The notes below the pieces were generated by a model that searched no databases, was not told the DNA's origin, and saw nothing but the letters and a program-made list of their open reading frames with translations. 64,000 bases of DNA from Mytilus edulis (taxonomy: Eukaryota; Mollusca; Bivalvia; Mytilida; Mytilidae): assembly GCF_963676685.1 (NCBI RefSeq), contig NC_092350.1, forward strand, positions 40,643,373-40,707,372. The letters run 5' to 3'. The position numbers and the translations under genes were made by a program. Positions 48,301-58,700 of this stretch are shown one piece after another (position 1 is the stretch's first letter; each line of letters opens with the position of its first letter).

Positions 48301-49034
48301 TACAGAAATGAAAATGTTAGGCTAACGAGACAAATCTGCGGTCTAATTGTATGTTAAATAATATACTGATCCTTTAACACCATAACGTACTATAATTTCT
48401 GCTTAACTTATCCACAATTCAATTGTTTTAACGAAATGCGCTTTAGAGCTAGCCATTATATATACATTCCTGTGTTTTGCTGAAAATTGCATGCTATATA
48501 TATACGTCTTATGGTCATAAGTGTTTGGGTTTTCGCATCTCATTGACGCATACCCCACATCTCCCTTTTTCTCTTATATCATGATATATAATTATGTGTC
48601 TTGATTTCAACAAGAAAACTTTGTTCATGAACTTAAAATTTACCAGTAATATCAGAAATGTATGAAATTGCTTGACATTTACTGTGGATCCGTCCTATTA
48701 TTGTCAATTTGTCTTTGTCTCGTCAATTTATATCTGTAAATTCTAACCGTCTCATTTTTTTATTCGAAAATCTCTCAATATTTCAGTGAATAAGTTCGAA
48801 CACGTTAAAATAATACTATATACTGCAGTTTATTATTTTTTTAGACGAAACTAAATTATATACAAGTAGAAGTTCGAAAAAAAAAGTAAATGTTGTAATG
48901 AAATTCAACCGAATCTGTGAAGAAGTTTAATATTGCAGGTAAACTGGGAACAGTATATATATGTTCCTGAGGTAAATCAAAGTTTCAAGTGTTGATTCAG
49001 TCAATCGAGAGAGAGAGAGAGAGAGAGACAGAGA

Positions 49035-49070
<36 letters not shown>

Positions 49071-49364
49071 CGTGATCTTGCAATGTTAACAATGTTTTTT
49101 TTACATTCATTTAATATTTTAACATTGGATGCTATAAAAGAAAGGTTTGTAGAAATGTAGAAACTATGAAAGTTTTAAGAAGAATTGTATTATCTGTCAT
49201 GAGAGCATAATTATGTTAAATAACTTACTCGTATCTGCTACATGATCTGGTGTTATAATATCCCAAGCCACGGGATGAATCGCAGAGTGTGGGCCAACAT
49301 CGAAACCAGACGGCCTTTGCTCTGAATACTCCGGAGGCGACATAGGATAAATATTCGTCTTCAT
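43655..49364 (-). CDS. Four-pass membrane protein with PPxY motifs and EF-hand domain, paralogue 2
   Basis: Six exons join in frame to 452 residues: 49364-49229, 48251-48138, 46705-46646, 45921-45643, 44845-44672, 44250-43655. Exon order, phases (all 1) and most lengths match paralogue 1, so the pair is a head-to-tail gene duplication. PPEY (10-13) and PPAY (48-51) lie in the N-terminal tail. Helices lie at about 85-103, 137-155, 177-197 and 230-251. Outer-loop cysteines are 111 and 217; sequons are N117-E-T and N212-Y-T. The EF-hand loop is DADQDGIISIRD (271-282). The N-terminal exon is shorter and poorly conserved apart from PPEY, while the EF-hand exon is highly conserved. The last 16 residues come from a tandem repeat. 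Function as for paralogue 1. Confidence 0.85.
44672..44845 (-). CDS. Tetraspan-EF 2 exon 5: outer loop 2 and helix 4
   Basis: Reads GATIVIPFYDYDVSKNYTFM then CDSEFYSFYHDAKIGQ and a hydrophobic run. Two codons shorter than paralogue 1. Acceptor TCCTAG region, donor CAA|GTAAGT. Confidence 0.88.
44955..45185 (+). repeat. Interspersed repeat, second full copy of the 36280-36500 family
   Basis: Starts 'aatactaaggcttttctacc', includes 'gatgagacttttgtagacga', ends 'atctatgatgagtttatt'. It lies in intron 4 of tetraspan gene 2, a position not shared by gene 1, so it inserted after the duplication. Confidence 0.8.
45310..45545. mobile_element. Foldback element with TGACGTCA motif, copy 2
   Basis: CCTTTTCAATATCACAC (about 45446-45462) pairs with GTGTGATATTGAAAAGG (about 45512-45528). 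Internal 'ttggtgtctcgggttgatac' matches the copy at 37188. 'atgacgtcacgtaatc' lies near the left end, next to a 27-base T-run (45280-45306). Confidence 0.7.
45643..45921 (-). CDS. Tetraspan-EF 2 exon 4: outer loop 1, helices 2 and 3
   Basis: Reads IKYGGNCYRKLYNETNGK (outer loop), EGGVLCATVLYVFFLILLRI (helix 2), CDTNRTRRINM (inner loop), LLFVCCILFIASFIWCII (helix 3). Three codons longer than paralogue 1. Acceptor is ATAAAG, donor G|GTTTGT, both weak. Confidence 0.87.
46085..46258. mobile_element. Foldback element, about 60-bp arms
   Basis: 'gaatgcttctttttgtaact' and 'tgtaaaagcgttgaccg' on the left pair with 'cggtcaacgcttttaca' and 'agttacaaaaagaagcattc' on the right. The centre 'gaagcgcagaagcgcttc' is itself palindromic. 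It lies in intron 3 of tetraspan gene 2. Confidence 0.85.
46646..46705 (-). CDS. Tetraspan-EF 2 exon 3: first membrane helix
   Basis: A 60-bp exon between TTTCAG and CA|GTAAGT reading LQHIIWLGALVFSILYIVF, close to paralogue 1 exon 3. Confidence 0.87.
48138..48251 (-). CDS. Tetraspan-EF 2 exon 2: PPAY and WEKVHEWFEMS
   Basis: Reads IPPPAYDSIFLQEGPAKSNV then RHDDRNMWEKVHEWFEMS. Acceptor TTCCAG, donor CAG|GTAAGT, 114 bp exactly as in paralogue 1. Confidence 0.88.
49009..49071. repeat. GA microsatellite
   Basis: About 60 bases of (GA)n interrupted by two GACA units, in intron 1 of tetraspan gene 2. Confidence 0.97.
49229..49364 (-). CDS. Tetraspan-EF 2 exon 1: N-terminal tail with PPEY
   Basis: Reads MKTNIYPMSPPEYSEQRPSG, then FDVGPHSAIHPVAW and IITPDHVADT. 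FDVGP-S-I matches FDAGPNSTI of paralogue 1. Donor CGA|GTAAGT, phase 1. Confidence 0.8.
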
Positions 49365-52300
49365 GATTTGAACACTTACGATAAAACTGTTCTACGGTTG
49401 AAAATTCGCTAATGTTAAAACTCACAATATTTCCAGTACCATTTTATGGACGGATCTATACATACACTACCCGTTCAAATATTCTATAATTGTAAATTCG
49501 ATAGTGTTAAAACTGAGAATATTTCACAATACCATTTGACGGATATATACGTATATTACTTTTCTCTACTTATATCGACTAATTTTCTATAGCAATACAG
49601 GTACATAGGTAAATAAATGGAGGCTTTAAACAGCGTAAACAGCGAGGTTATTAGCAGGTCAATAATTGTGACTTAGTCGATTAAATATAATTTTGTAAAC
49701 AGTATTATTTGTATGTATTTTTAAATTATGACCCACTTCTCGTCGGCAGAAAACTGTTGTACTACGTCGAGCCGATATTCGAGTCGTACACAGTTTCTCT
49801 GTCCATCAATAAGTGTTGTAACTAAAATGTTGTCCCATTTCAAAATATTAGATTTTCAGATTGTAAATTTCGGATTCGCCAACGAAGAGTGTTGGGAATT
49901 ATACTTTTTTATTTGTTTTATATAATACAATACCAATCAAATAAATTTTAGTTTACATCGCAATACAAAACACTGTACTGTCATGGAATAGAAGTTCCTT
50001 CATAATATAAGTTCCAAATGGAAAAAATATTCTGGAATATTATTTCCACAGGAATAAATATTACTGTACAGTATATGTTCCTAACGGAATAAATAGTATA
50101 GAATATTTGTTCCATCAGATACAGGTATTATGATATTGTTTATAAACAAAGTTTCCACTGGGACTTCTGTAAGGTGGAACAAATATACGTTGACACTGCT
50201 ATTGCCAAAACTTTGCGTCCGTTATCATTATAACCCTGTAAATATGTGTGTCACAATAAAGTCTGTTTAGTCTATAATCAACATGTTGGTTGCTTTAAAC
50301 GCAGTACAGTTTTCAATGTAAACAGATTTCTTTACACATATGTTCACAGTTCGAAAAGAAACAATATACCAAACCGATTAATGTTCATTCTCACAAAATT
50401 AATCATATGCAACGACAGCTAAGTGTTCTTTATAAACTATCTACTATTATTGTCAAATCTTATATGATCTTTATCGGATAAGTGTTCTCATACCAAACTT
50501 TATAAAATAGCGATAAATGCTTTATTGAAGTTGACGAGTATAAAACAAAAACCATTTTGAAATAAATACTACGACTGAAACATATATATGATACTTCAAA
50601 TTAAAAAAAATTGAATATCATCGTTGCAATTTAATATATACATTTAAAACAAACACTAAAAACTGAAGCTTTTCTGTCATGCTATATAAGAATAAAAGTA
50701 TGATATTTCAGTGTGGAATTATATCAAGATCTAAGCCATATATAAATATAAGTGTTGTCAAATTAAACAATTTTATCTAACCGGTTACTTGGATAATCTT
50801 TCGATCGATTAACCGGTAAGAGGTATAAAGTTAATTTTCAAAGAAAATGTACACGAAGGGGGAATGGGGTATAGAAACATGGTCAATGTTGGTCATTTTC
50901 CCACCTGCTGCAAAACACTTAAGTATTCGATGCCTCGTGAAGAGAAAGTATCATCAATTATCCTTTCAGCAACTCTTACAAGCCTAAATGTTTGTCTCTG
51001 TCGAATATACTCTCTTCTCTAGTAGTATTCCAAATGTCCGACTCTCTATGCCGGTCTATCCCTTTTGCAGGAATTGTGTATTGAATTTATTGTTAATTTG
51101 TTCTCATCCTGAACTTGCATGAGATACTTTCCACTGGGCAATACGCATGCAGCAATCAACCAATCAAAAACATGTCCAGAGGTTCTGTTTCACGGTGTAT
51201 GGTTATATAATATGACGTACTAAAGTTTATCGTCGTGCCTTACCTTAAAATATTTTGAATCAGCATTTCGATTGAACTTGCTTTTCAGTAACTCTAAGAG
51301 AATATGCTCAGATCGGTACTTTATTCTTTTTGTTATTTGTAACTCAGTGGTTGTCGTTTGTTGCTGTACATCATAATTTTTGTTTTTTTTTTCCGTTAAA
51401 AGTTGAGGTTTGCATGAAACCTGGATTTTTTTCTTAGTGATATTACACCAATATGATACATCATTTTGTTCAGGGAGGAGTACCCAATGATTTAATGAAA
51501 AAAAATCAAACATCGCCCGTCCAGTTTTTTCATGTGAAAAGCTCAAAATTCCGATTTTTGACGATTTTTAGGTAAAATTGTATTTGAATTCTTCTGAAAT
51601 AATAATGTATGCGAGTGGCTATAAAAAAATAATACTGAACAAAACATTTATAAATAATTGTGGTCCATTCATTAATAATAAATTTTAATTAAAAAAATCA
51701 TAAAAAGTTCATAAAAACAAGATTTTTTAATTTTTGGGTTAAAAAAAACCACGTTGCCATGGCAACAAAAAGCCAAAAATATCCTTTTTCCGGGTCCACC
51801 GTTTTTGTAAAAAACTGTGAACTTTAGGATTTAACTATTTGCATTATAATAATAAAATTGGTATGTCCCCGAACTCGTTTTTTTCGAATTCGAGTAGAAA
51901 AATAACGCGAAAATAAATCGTCGCGATTATATAAATCTTGGATCTATCCTTATCAAACTACATCAAGTAAATTAGAAAATCGCGAAATTTAATAGCCGTG
52001 AAGCTGACTAGAAAGGGAAAAACGCGAAATAAAGTATCCGCGAAAATAATTTGGTTGACAATATTTGGAAAGGCCGTATGGTGTCCTATAATTGCTGACA
52101 TCTACCTCATTTCGTCTCTTGTGGATGCTTGTCTCATTGTTCATCTTACAACATCTCCATTCATTTTTAATATAACAATAACCAGCATAAAAAACAAGAT
52201 TCCTATTATCTACTTGATTCTGAGACTACTATAACACTGTGTTATTTTATAAGTATAAAGACAGATCTTGACTGTATCGATTGATTGTATGGATTGATTG

Positions 52301-52445
52301 TATCGAATATTGTATTATATTTAATAGAACTATGATGCCAAAACATTGTGACAAATATTTATTTTGTTTCCAATTTGTTTATTTATAATTACAATTAAGA
52401 CAAGCATTCGATGTTTACTATTTGGCTAATTAAATCATCTACACT
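49365..52445. other. Intergenic region between tetraspan gene 2 and the FAM234-like gene
   Basis: Contains the promoter side of tetraspan gene 2 (not resolvable), degenerate 'ttcc...ggaataaata' repeats (about 49980-50180), and a repeat fragment with 'gtctcttgtggatgcttgtc' (52069-52165) related to one at 44400-44515. No coding exon recognised. Confidence 0.5.
52358..52383 (-). terminator. Candidate poly(A) signals of the FAM234-like gene
   Basis: Two AATAAA hexamers on the minus strand (52363-52358 and 52383-52378), 60-90 bp after the stop codon. Confidence 0.4.
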
Positions 52446-52750
52446 TCATGGTTCATATACACTGTTACCACGGGTACCCATATATTCACCCCACGTTTGT
52501 TTCTCTGGTGGTAGAAATTTGAGGTTGGTTATTTTATTCTCAATGAAAGAATTCCTCATTCTTTCATGTATTGTCACATTAAGTGGTGTGTACATTTCAT
52601 TGTCTATGATATCCTCCAAACTAAATTTATAAATGTCAACATCAAATTTCATTTTGACAAAATGAGCATAATCATCACGTAATATTCCAACGGAAATCAG
52701 ATTCACAATAACATCTAACTTTCCATCTCCATCCACATCCCCAATAGCTC
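52446..52750 (-). CDS. FAM234-like visible exon 12: last FG-GAP motif and C-terminus
   Basis: Reads GAIGDVDGDGKLDVIVNLIS, then VGILRDDYAHFVKMKF and ends EYMGTRGNSVYEP before TGA (52448-52446). Acceptor TTCCAG, phase 1. Confidence 0.9.
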
Positions 52751-55700
52751 CTGGAAATATAAATGATTAATTTTCAGACTTTCATGGACAGTTTAGTTTT
52801 TATAACTTTCATTTAGTCAATTATGGTTAGTAAGCTACATAAGGTTATAATGTTCAAATGCATAGTTGTTTAAAAAAAGAATGTACTCATTTAAACTTTT
52901 TGTAAATAAAAAAAAATCCTATATTGAAAAAACAAAAATTTCATTTTAAGATCAATGTAATAAATATTAATTTACAGTACATACTTTATAGCTTGGTTTT
53001 TTTTTTTTTTACATTTGATATAAACGGCAATGTGACCTAACAGCATAAAACAGCAACATCAAAAGACAGCCTGCAACAATATATATAGATTTGTTTTGAC
53101 CAATGTTGTTCTAAACAAGTTATTATATAAAAAAATCGAACGATAGACACTTTTAAAATATCAAGTACATAATACTGGTCGGAATGATTTGGCATATTTT
53201 CTATTTGATAGGTTTGATCTATAAAGAGACAAAATGCTTAATCTCGAAATAGTAACATTCTACTCACTAGTATATATTTTTAAATCAATTAAATGCCCAT
53301 CTTAAATTATAATGATATGACACCGTGGGTAAATTATCACGTTTTGATTGGCTTAAAGCCGTAATGTAGTGACCACCTATGGGTTCGTAGGGATTAGAAA
53401 ATTTCATAGGGGTTCATGACGTCACGTCTACTGTTAATTGTGACATCATACATTGCTGTTGTTGTGTTTCATTGGTTTTTTTTCTCAACAAAACGCAGCA
53501 GAAAACGTCCAACCTGCGATAAATTCGTTATACGGTTAACTACTGCCCCCCTACGGACCATAGAGGGTAAATAAAATCCATAAAGGATTCGACCTACAGC
53601 CTCAACTCCTATAGATTTTACTAACCCCTAACCCTCTTTGAATCCGTAGGGAGTCAGTAGAGAACTATATAACTTATAATATCGGAGTATTAGTAATCAG
53701 ATGTATCACAATTGCAAAATGAAAACAACCCTTGTGGTTCAACTGAAGCATTCTTCTGGATTTGCATTCACAAGTAATGCTTAAAATGTACTTTGAAGGC
53801 AGGTTTTGAAGAGCTAAATAACAATAAGGGGTCTAAGCAGAATATCCAAAACAAACAAATGTCAACTATGTTAAACCTCTGCTGGTGGCCTGTCATTTCC
53901 CGATGGTACTTCGGTACCGGCATGCAAATACGCATATTGTTTTTATAACATTTGCTAATTTAATAAAAACCAGATGAGATTATTTAAAATGAAGTAATGT
54001 AACTGCATGCATAGCAATAATCTTTCTTGCAACGAAGGTAAAACAACGATTATTTAAGACTTGAAAGTATGTCATACCCGTTGTTCTTTCATCTGGTTGA
54101 ACCATGACACACATGGTACCAGGAGCCTGACGTTTGCCTCTTGTCCATGGAACTTCCAACTCTGTTAGTGTATGGTTATCCCCAAACGTTTTTACAACTT
54201 TTTGTACGGACTTTCGATCCTCGTCTGTCAATTCTGAAAGAACGCATTTTAATATCTTTAAGAGCATTTAGTGTTTCGACATATCGTGATGATCGATATA
54301 TAAAACACGAATAAAACATCCATTAGTCTTTTTTTATATCGCTTTTAACTGGCTGACTAGTGTGATAACTTAAAAGTCCTTTCACACCATATCTTTCTAA
54401 GTAATTTTAAGTTGTCTCGATTTGTTCTCATTCTTTTGATCATTACAATATACAAACTTTTCGAAAGGATATTTTTTTACTTGATATTATTTATAAGTTT
54501 GAATATTTACATGGTACAAAAACCACAAGAGTAAATGCCAAATAAAAGGTATATTGTAGGTAATTTTCTATTAGTTTGTCATTCCTGATTTACCAAATTA
54601 AAAGAAAGTTCAATTTCGGAAAAAAACATATTTCCATTTCAAAATAAAAATCTTCCAGTTATCATGTGTCCTCTGATGATAACCAATAATCTTATTTTCA
54701 TAATGTGTTCACTGAAAATTAATAGCAATCTAACAATTTTCATTTTCCTCTGGCAATTAATAACAATCTTACTATAATAATGTTTCTCTGATCCCTTTTC
54801 CCACAATTTAATTGGCGCCTTCATCACTGTCCTGTCCATTGCAAATAACTCAGTTATCATTAGAGTCTGGTCAGATTCACATTCTATGAAATCTTTTGGG
54901 ACTGCTCGGCGTCTTCGAGTGAAATGACTTTCTGGTAGTAAAAGTCCTGGTGCATCAAAATTATCATCATCCACTACCGTTTCCTCCAGTTCATTTGGAT
55001 TTGAGCTACGTCTGTTTATCTAAATCATCATCATAAACAATTAACGATTTACGAGGAAAGATTTTGACTGTTAAATTTAAAATGTTTTGAAATTCATTCA
55101 GTCAAATCTAATGAAAGACAACGTTTCCGTGATATATGTATATTAATTGGTTTTTTTTCTAAAATAACTTATTCGTTTCGAAAATATCTGGAATCTTGAA
55201 GTGTTTTTTGTATGCATTTCAAATGTTTTAAGTATCAATTATATCATGATTACATGTTAGTTTATTGATATTTTCTCTGTGTCCCCCCCCCCCCCCCAAA
55301 TCAAGTAGTAGTAAATGGGACCTTGACAATCATACAAGTCCACCGTTATACAGATCTTGATATCTGAAGCCACCACTGTCCCAAAAAGTCCTTGTTCTTA
55401 GTCTAGCGCAAGATAATCAAAAAATTTTACTTCTTGTTTACTTTTATTTCTTGATTTTGATACATATATTTCATTGATGATTGTTTATATAAAACTTCAA
55501 ACAAATTTGTCTTCATTTACTTACAACTCTTTGAGCTCCTGTGGCTCCATGAATTGCTGCTTGATTTAATGCGCCATCACCCTTACGACCTTGCATGCGG
55601 AATAGAAATACATCCCTGTGGTAACTACTAGTTCTGGCCACCAGATCTGATGACACATCATATCTATGACTGGTGGTATTCCATAATACGACACCATCCT

Positions 55701-58700
55701 TCCCATCAACGACAATCACCTTTTAAAATGGTAGTAACATATTTTTAAGGTGACCTACTGGTCCAGGTTCTCTTGGATACAAAAAGTTTAAGTATGTTTT
55801 TGTATAAGATTTCGGAAACCGAAAATTAACCATAAAACGAGGCTTACCTCTAAGCATGTAGTCAGCAATTTTGATAATAATCACAAAAGTACTAAATAAA
55901 GAAATTTCTATGAATACAACACCGGCTGTTTATAAAAAATATTTTTTAAATCACAATTGTGAATATGACATTAATCATACCAAATTTTACTTCTGTAGAT
56001 CGTATTTGAGCATTAAATGTATCTTCGCTGATGTTCGAGGACAAAAAAGGGAACATTTCGTTCCATAAAACAACATGAAATTAAATGACTCATAAAGAAA
56101 GAAAATTGTATTCTGATACAATATTGTTTTGAATTATAGAAACAAGCAGGCCAAAATATAGACTGATTTGCTGTCAATAAAAAATTTTTATATTCAAAAT
56201 AGCTTTAATACATCCCACTTTTTATGATTACGAAAAAATAATTTTCGATTGATCAAATTAACTTAAAATACGACATAGAAATATTTGTTTTTCTAATTAT
56301 TGTACATTAAACAGTTCTTTAAAACTTGTTCTGATACTTCTATTTACATGCATAGTATATAAGAGGTAAAATTATCCCAATATATTTATAAACGTCTACT
56401 AAATAAAGATATTATACCGATCTCAACAGGAAAAGACATTGAAATATAGGTACGTATACAATCAAATTGTACAAAACGTGAATCCAGTTCTATGACACAT
56501 AACTTTGAATTCAAATTAGTCTTACATCAGTGCTATTATAGTATGGCCATGCTCCTCCACTCCAGTGGAACATAAAATCTAGTGTATCATCATCGTTAAA
56601 ATATCCCGGAGCAGGGGAACTAAAATGAATGAAATGCGATATAATCTATGAACACATTAAACAATCAAAAACTATAATTAAAAGACTGCATACAACACCA
56701 TTGGCAACAAAAATCAAAGAATGCATAAACCATCATGAGCAAATGTTAAAAAAAACGATGAAAGAACAAACACTAGTCCATACTACAAAGAACAAACATT
56801 AGTCCATGCTACCAAGAACAAACATTAGTCCATACTACATAGGAAATGAAAATAAAAGACACTTATATTATTGTAAGTGAACATAGGTTCTGCGAAAGGT
56901 TACTTGTAGAGGCACCACTAATAATTCAACTATCATGTTCATCATGACAAGAAAACATTCGGTTATAAATTGCATACAGTGATATCACACTCGATGATGA
57001 ATAACAAGATTGTGGTTGCAAGTTAAAAAGTTCCGTGATCTTCTTTTACACCAACATTTAACAACAAAGCAATTTTTGATGTATTCTATTAAACTTTCGA
57101 ACAGCTAGAAGACTTCAACTTTACGTGGTTAAATAACTTCTAAGTAAGCAGCAATCATCGTCCATCAAGGAAATGCATACCGATTTTAAAAATGCATTTG
57201 CTGTCGTTGATTGAATGTTTGTTTACAGATATGGAAAGTTTACTATAAGGAAATAGAGTTTTTTTCTTTTAAAGTTCTCAGCCATTCCTAATGGTCAATT
57301 ACTAGGTGTAAGTCAATATATAAAACAGACTTACCGAGCTTTTATTTTAAGCTAAATAGGATAGATGCTATTCAAATAGTCACCAAACAATTTAATAAGT
57401 GAGAGGATATGATTTTTATAACTAACTATTGTAATGTAGCAAATAAAGTCGGTTCTGTCTTGATTGAAGATTTTCAACACACATTTTAGATTAATAGTAC
57501 ACGAATGAAACCATCTGTTTGGCAATTGTCAGCATCATTTATGATTTAAAAAAAAACTAAAAATATCGATGAATGTCAGTTATACAATAAGTACCTGTAA
57601 GATTCTTTATCCTCAAATTTGATCTTCCATAAAACATCCAATGTCTCGCCGTCAAAAAGAATCATTGTCCCGTCAAATGCCGACATAAGAATATCCTTCA
57701 CTCCATCTTTATTTATATCTACAAGAACTGGTGGAACCATGACCCCATTTGTTTCTGATCTATTATATAAATAGGAACATTTTTTCATTTCACCTTTATG
57801 GTCACCAGAAGAGAGGTAAAAGGTACCAAAGGGGATCTTCAAACTCATAAGTTTAAAACAAAATGACGATGCCATAGCAAAAAATGAAAAACGATCAATA
57901 GATAAACAGTTGTTTGTATTATTTTCCGGTACAGTTCTACATTTTATTTATTCGTATAGTTTACCTGTTCTTTTCTGTCTATTATGTGTTCGTATAATTT
58001 ACTTTTACAGTTCTGCCTATTATTTGTTTAATGATTCACTTGACTACAGTTTTACCCATTATTTGTTCTATGATTTACTTGTACAGTTCTGCTCATTAAA
58101 TCTTTGTATAATTTACCTATACAATTCGATTTCGCCTTTAAAATTTGGTTTCCTATATCCCCACTGTTTATACTGTCCTCCAACGGTTGGTGCTTTGTGA
58201 CTATGGTCTAGATTGTTTACATATCTGTAGAAGTCTGGCACAGATATAGCAAGGAATAACCCTAAGTAGAAAGAAAAAAAAAACCAATTTAATGTTGTAA
58301 TAGTTGAATAATACAAATAAGATCAAAGACAATAATAAAGCTGAAAGGAGTAGAGGACTTTTTCACACATCAAAGCAGAACAGTATTATAAAATAATACT
58401 AATAGAATATGACAGAACATAAAAAAATTAGATGTTCAACATCTTTTGGAGACTTCAAACTAGGATCTATGCCATAAATAACGATTTCGACTTCCTTTTG
58501 CCAACTTCTCTCTCCTAAGTAAGACCATGGGTTGAAGTCATAAAACTTTGCTCAGTGCTCGGAGCACAAAAATCATGCTCGAAACATGAAATCAAGCATT
58601 TTGATTGATTGATTTTTGAGTGAGTAAAATTGTCTTCCCTTTTGATTATAGCGTTTATTTATAGATTATCGTTGATCATCTCTACGAGATTGCTTTTCTC

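Noticed and set aside
51220..51546. 108-codon minus-strand frame
   Set aside because: AT-rich, contains a decayed repeat block ('gttgtcgtttgttgctgtac'), no acceptor/donor context matching neighbours.
53280..53680. Possible inverted-repeat element around 'cctatgggttcgtaggg' in the last FAM234-like intron
   Set aside because: Arms are too imperfect and ends could not be placed, so it is not listed as an element.
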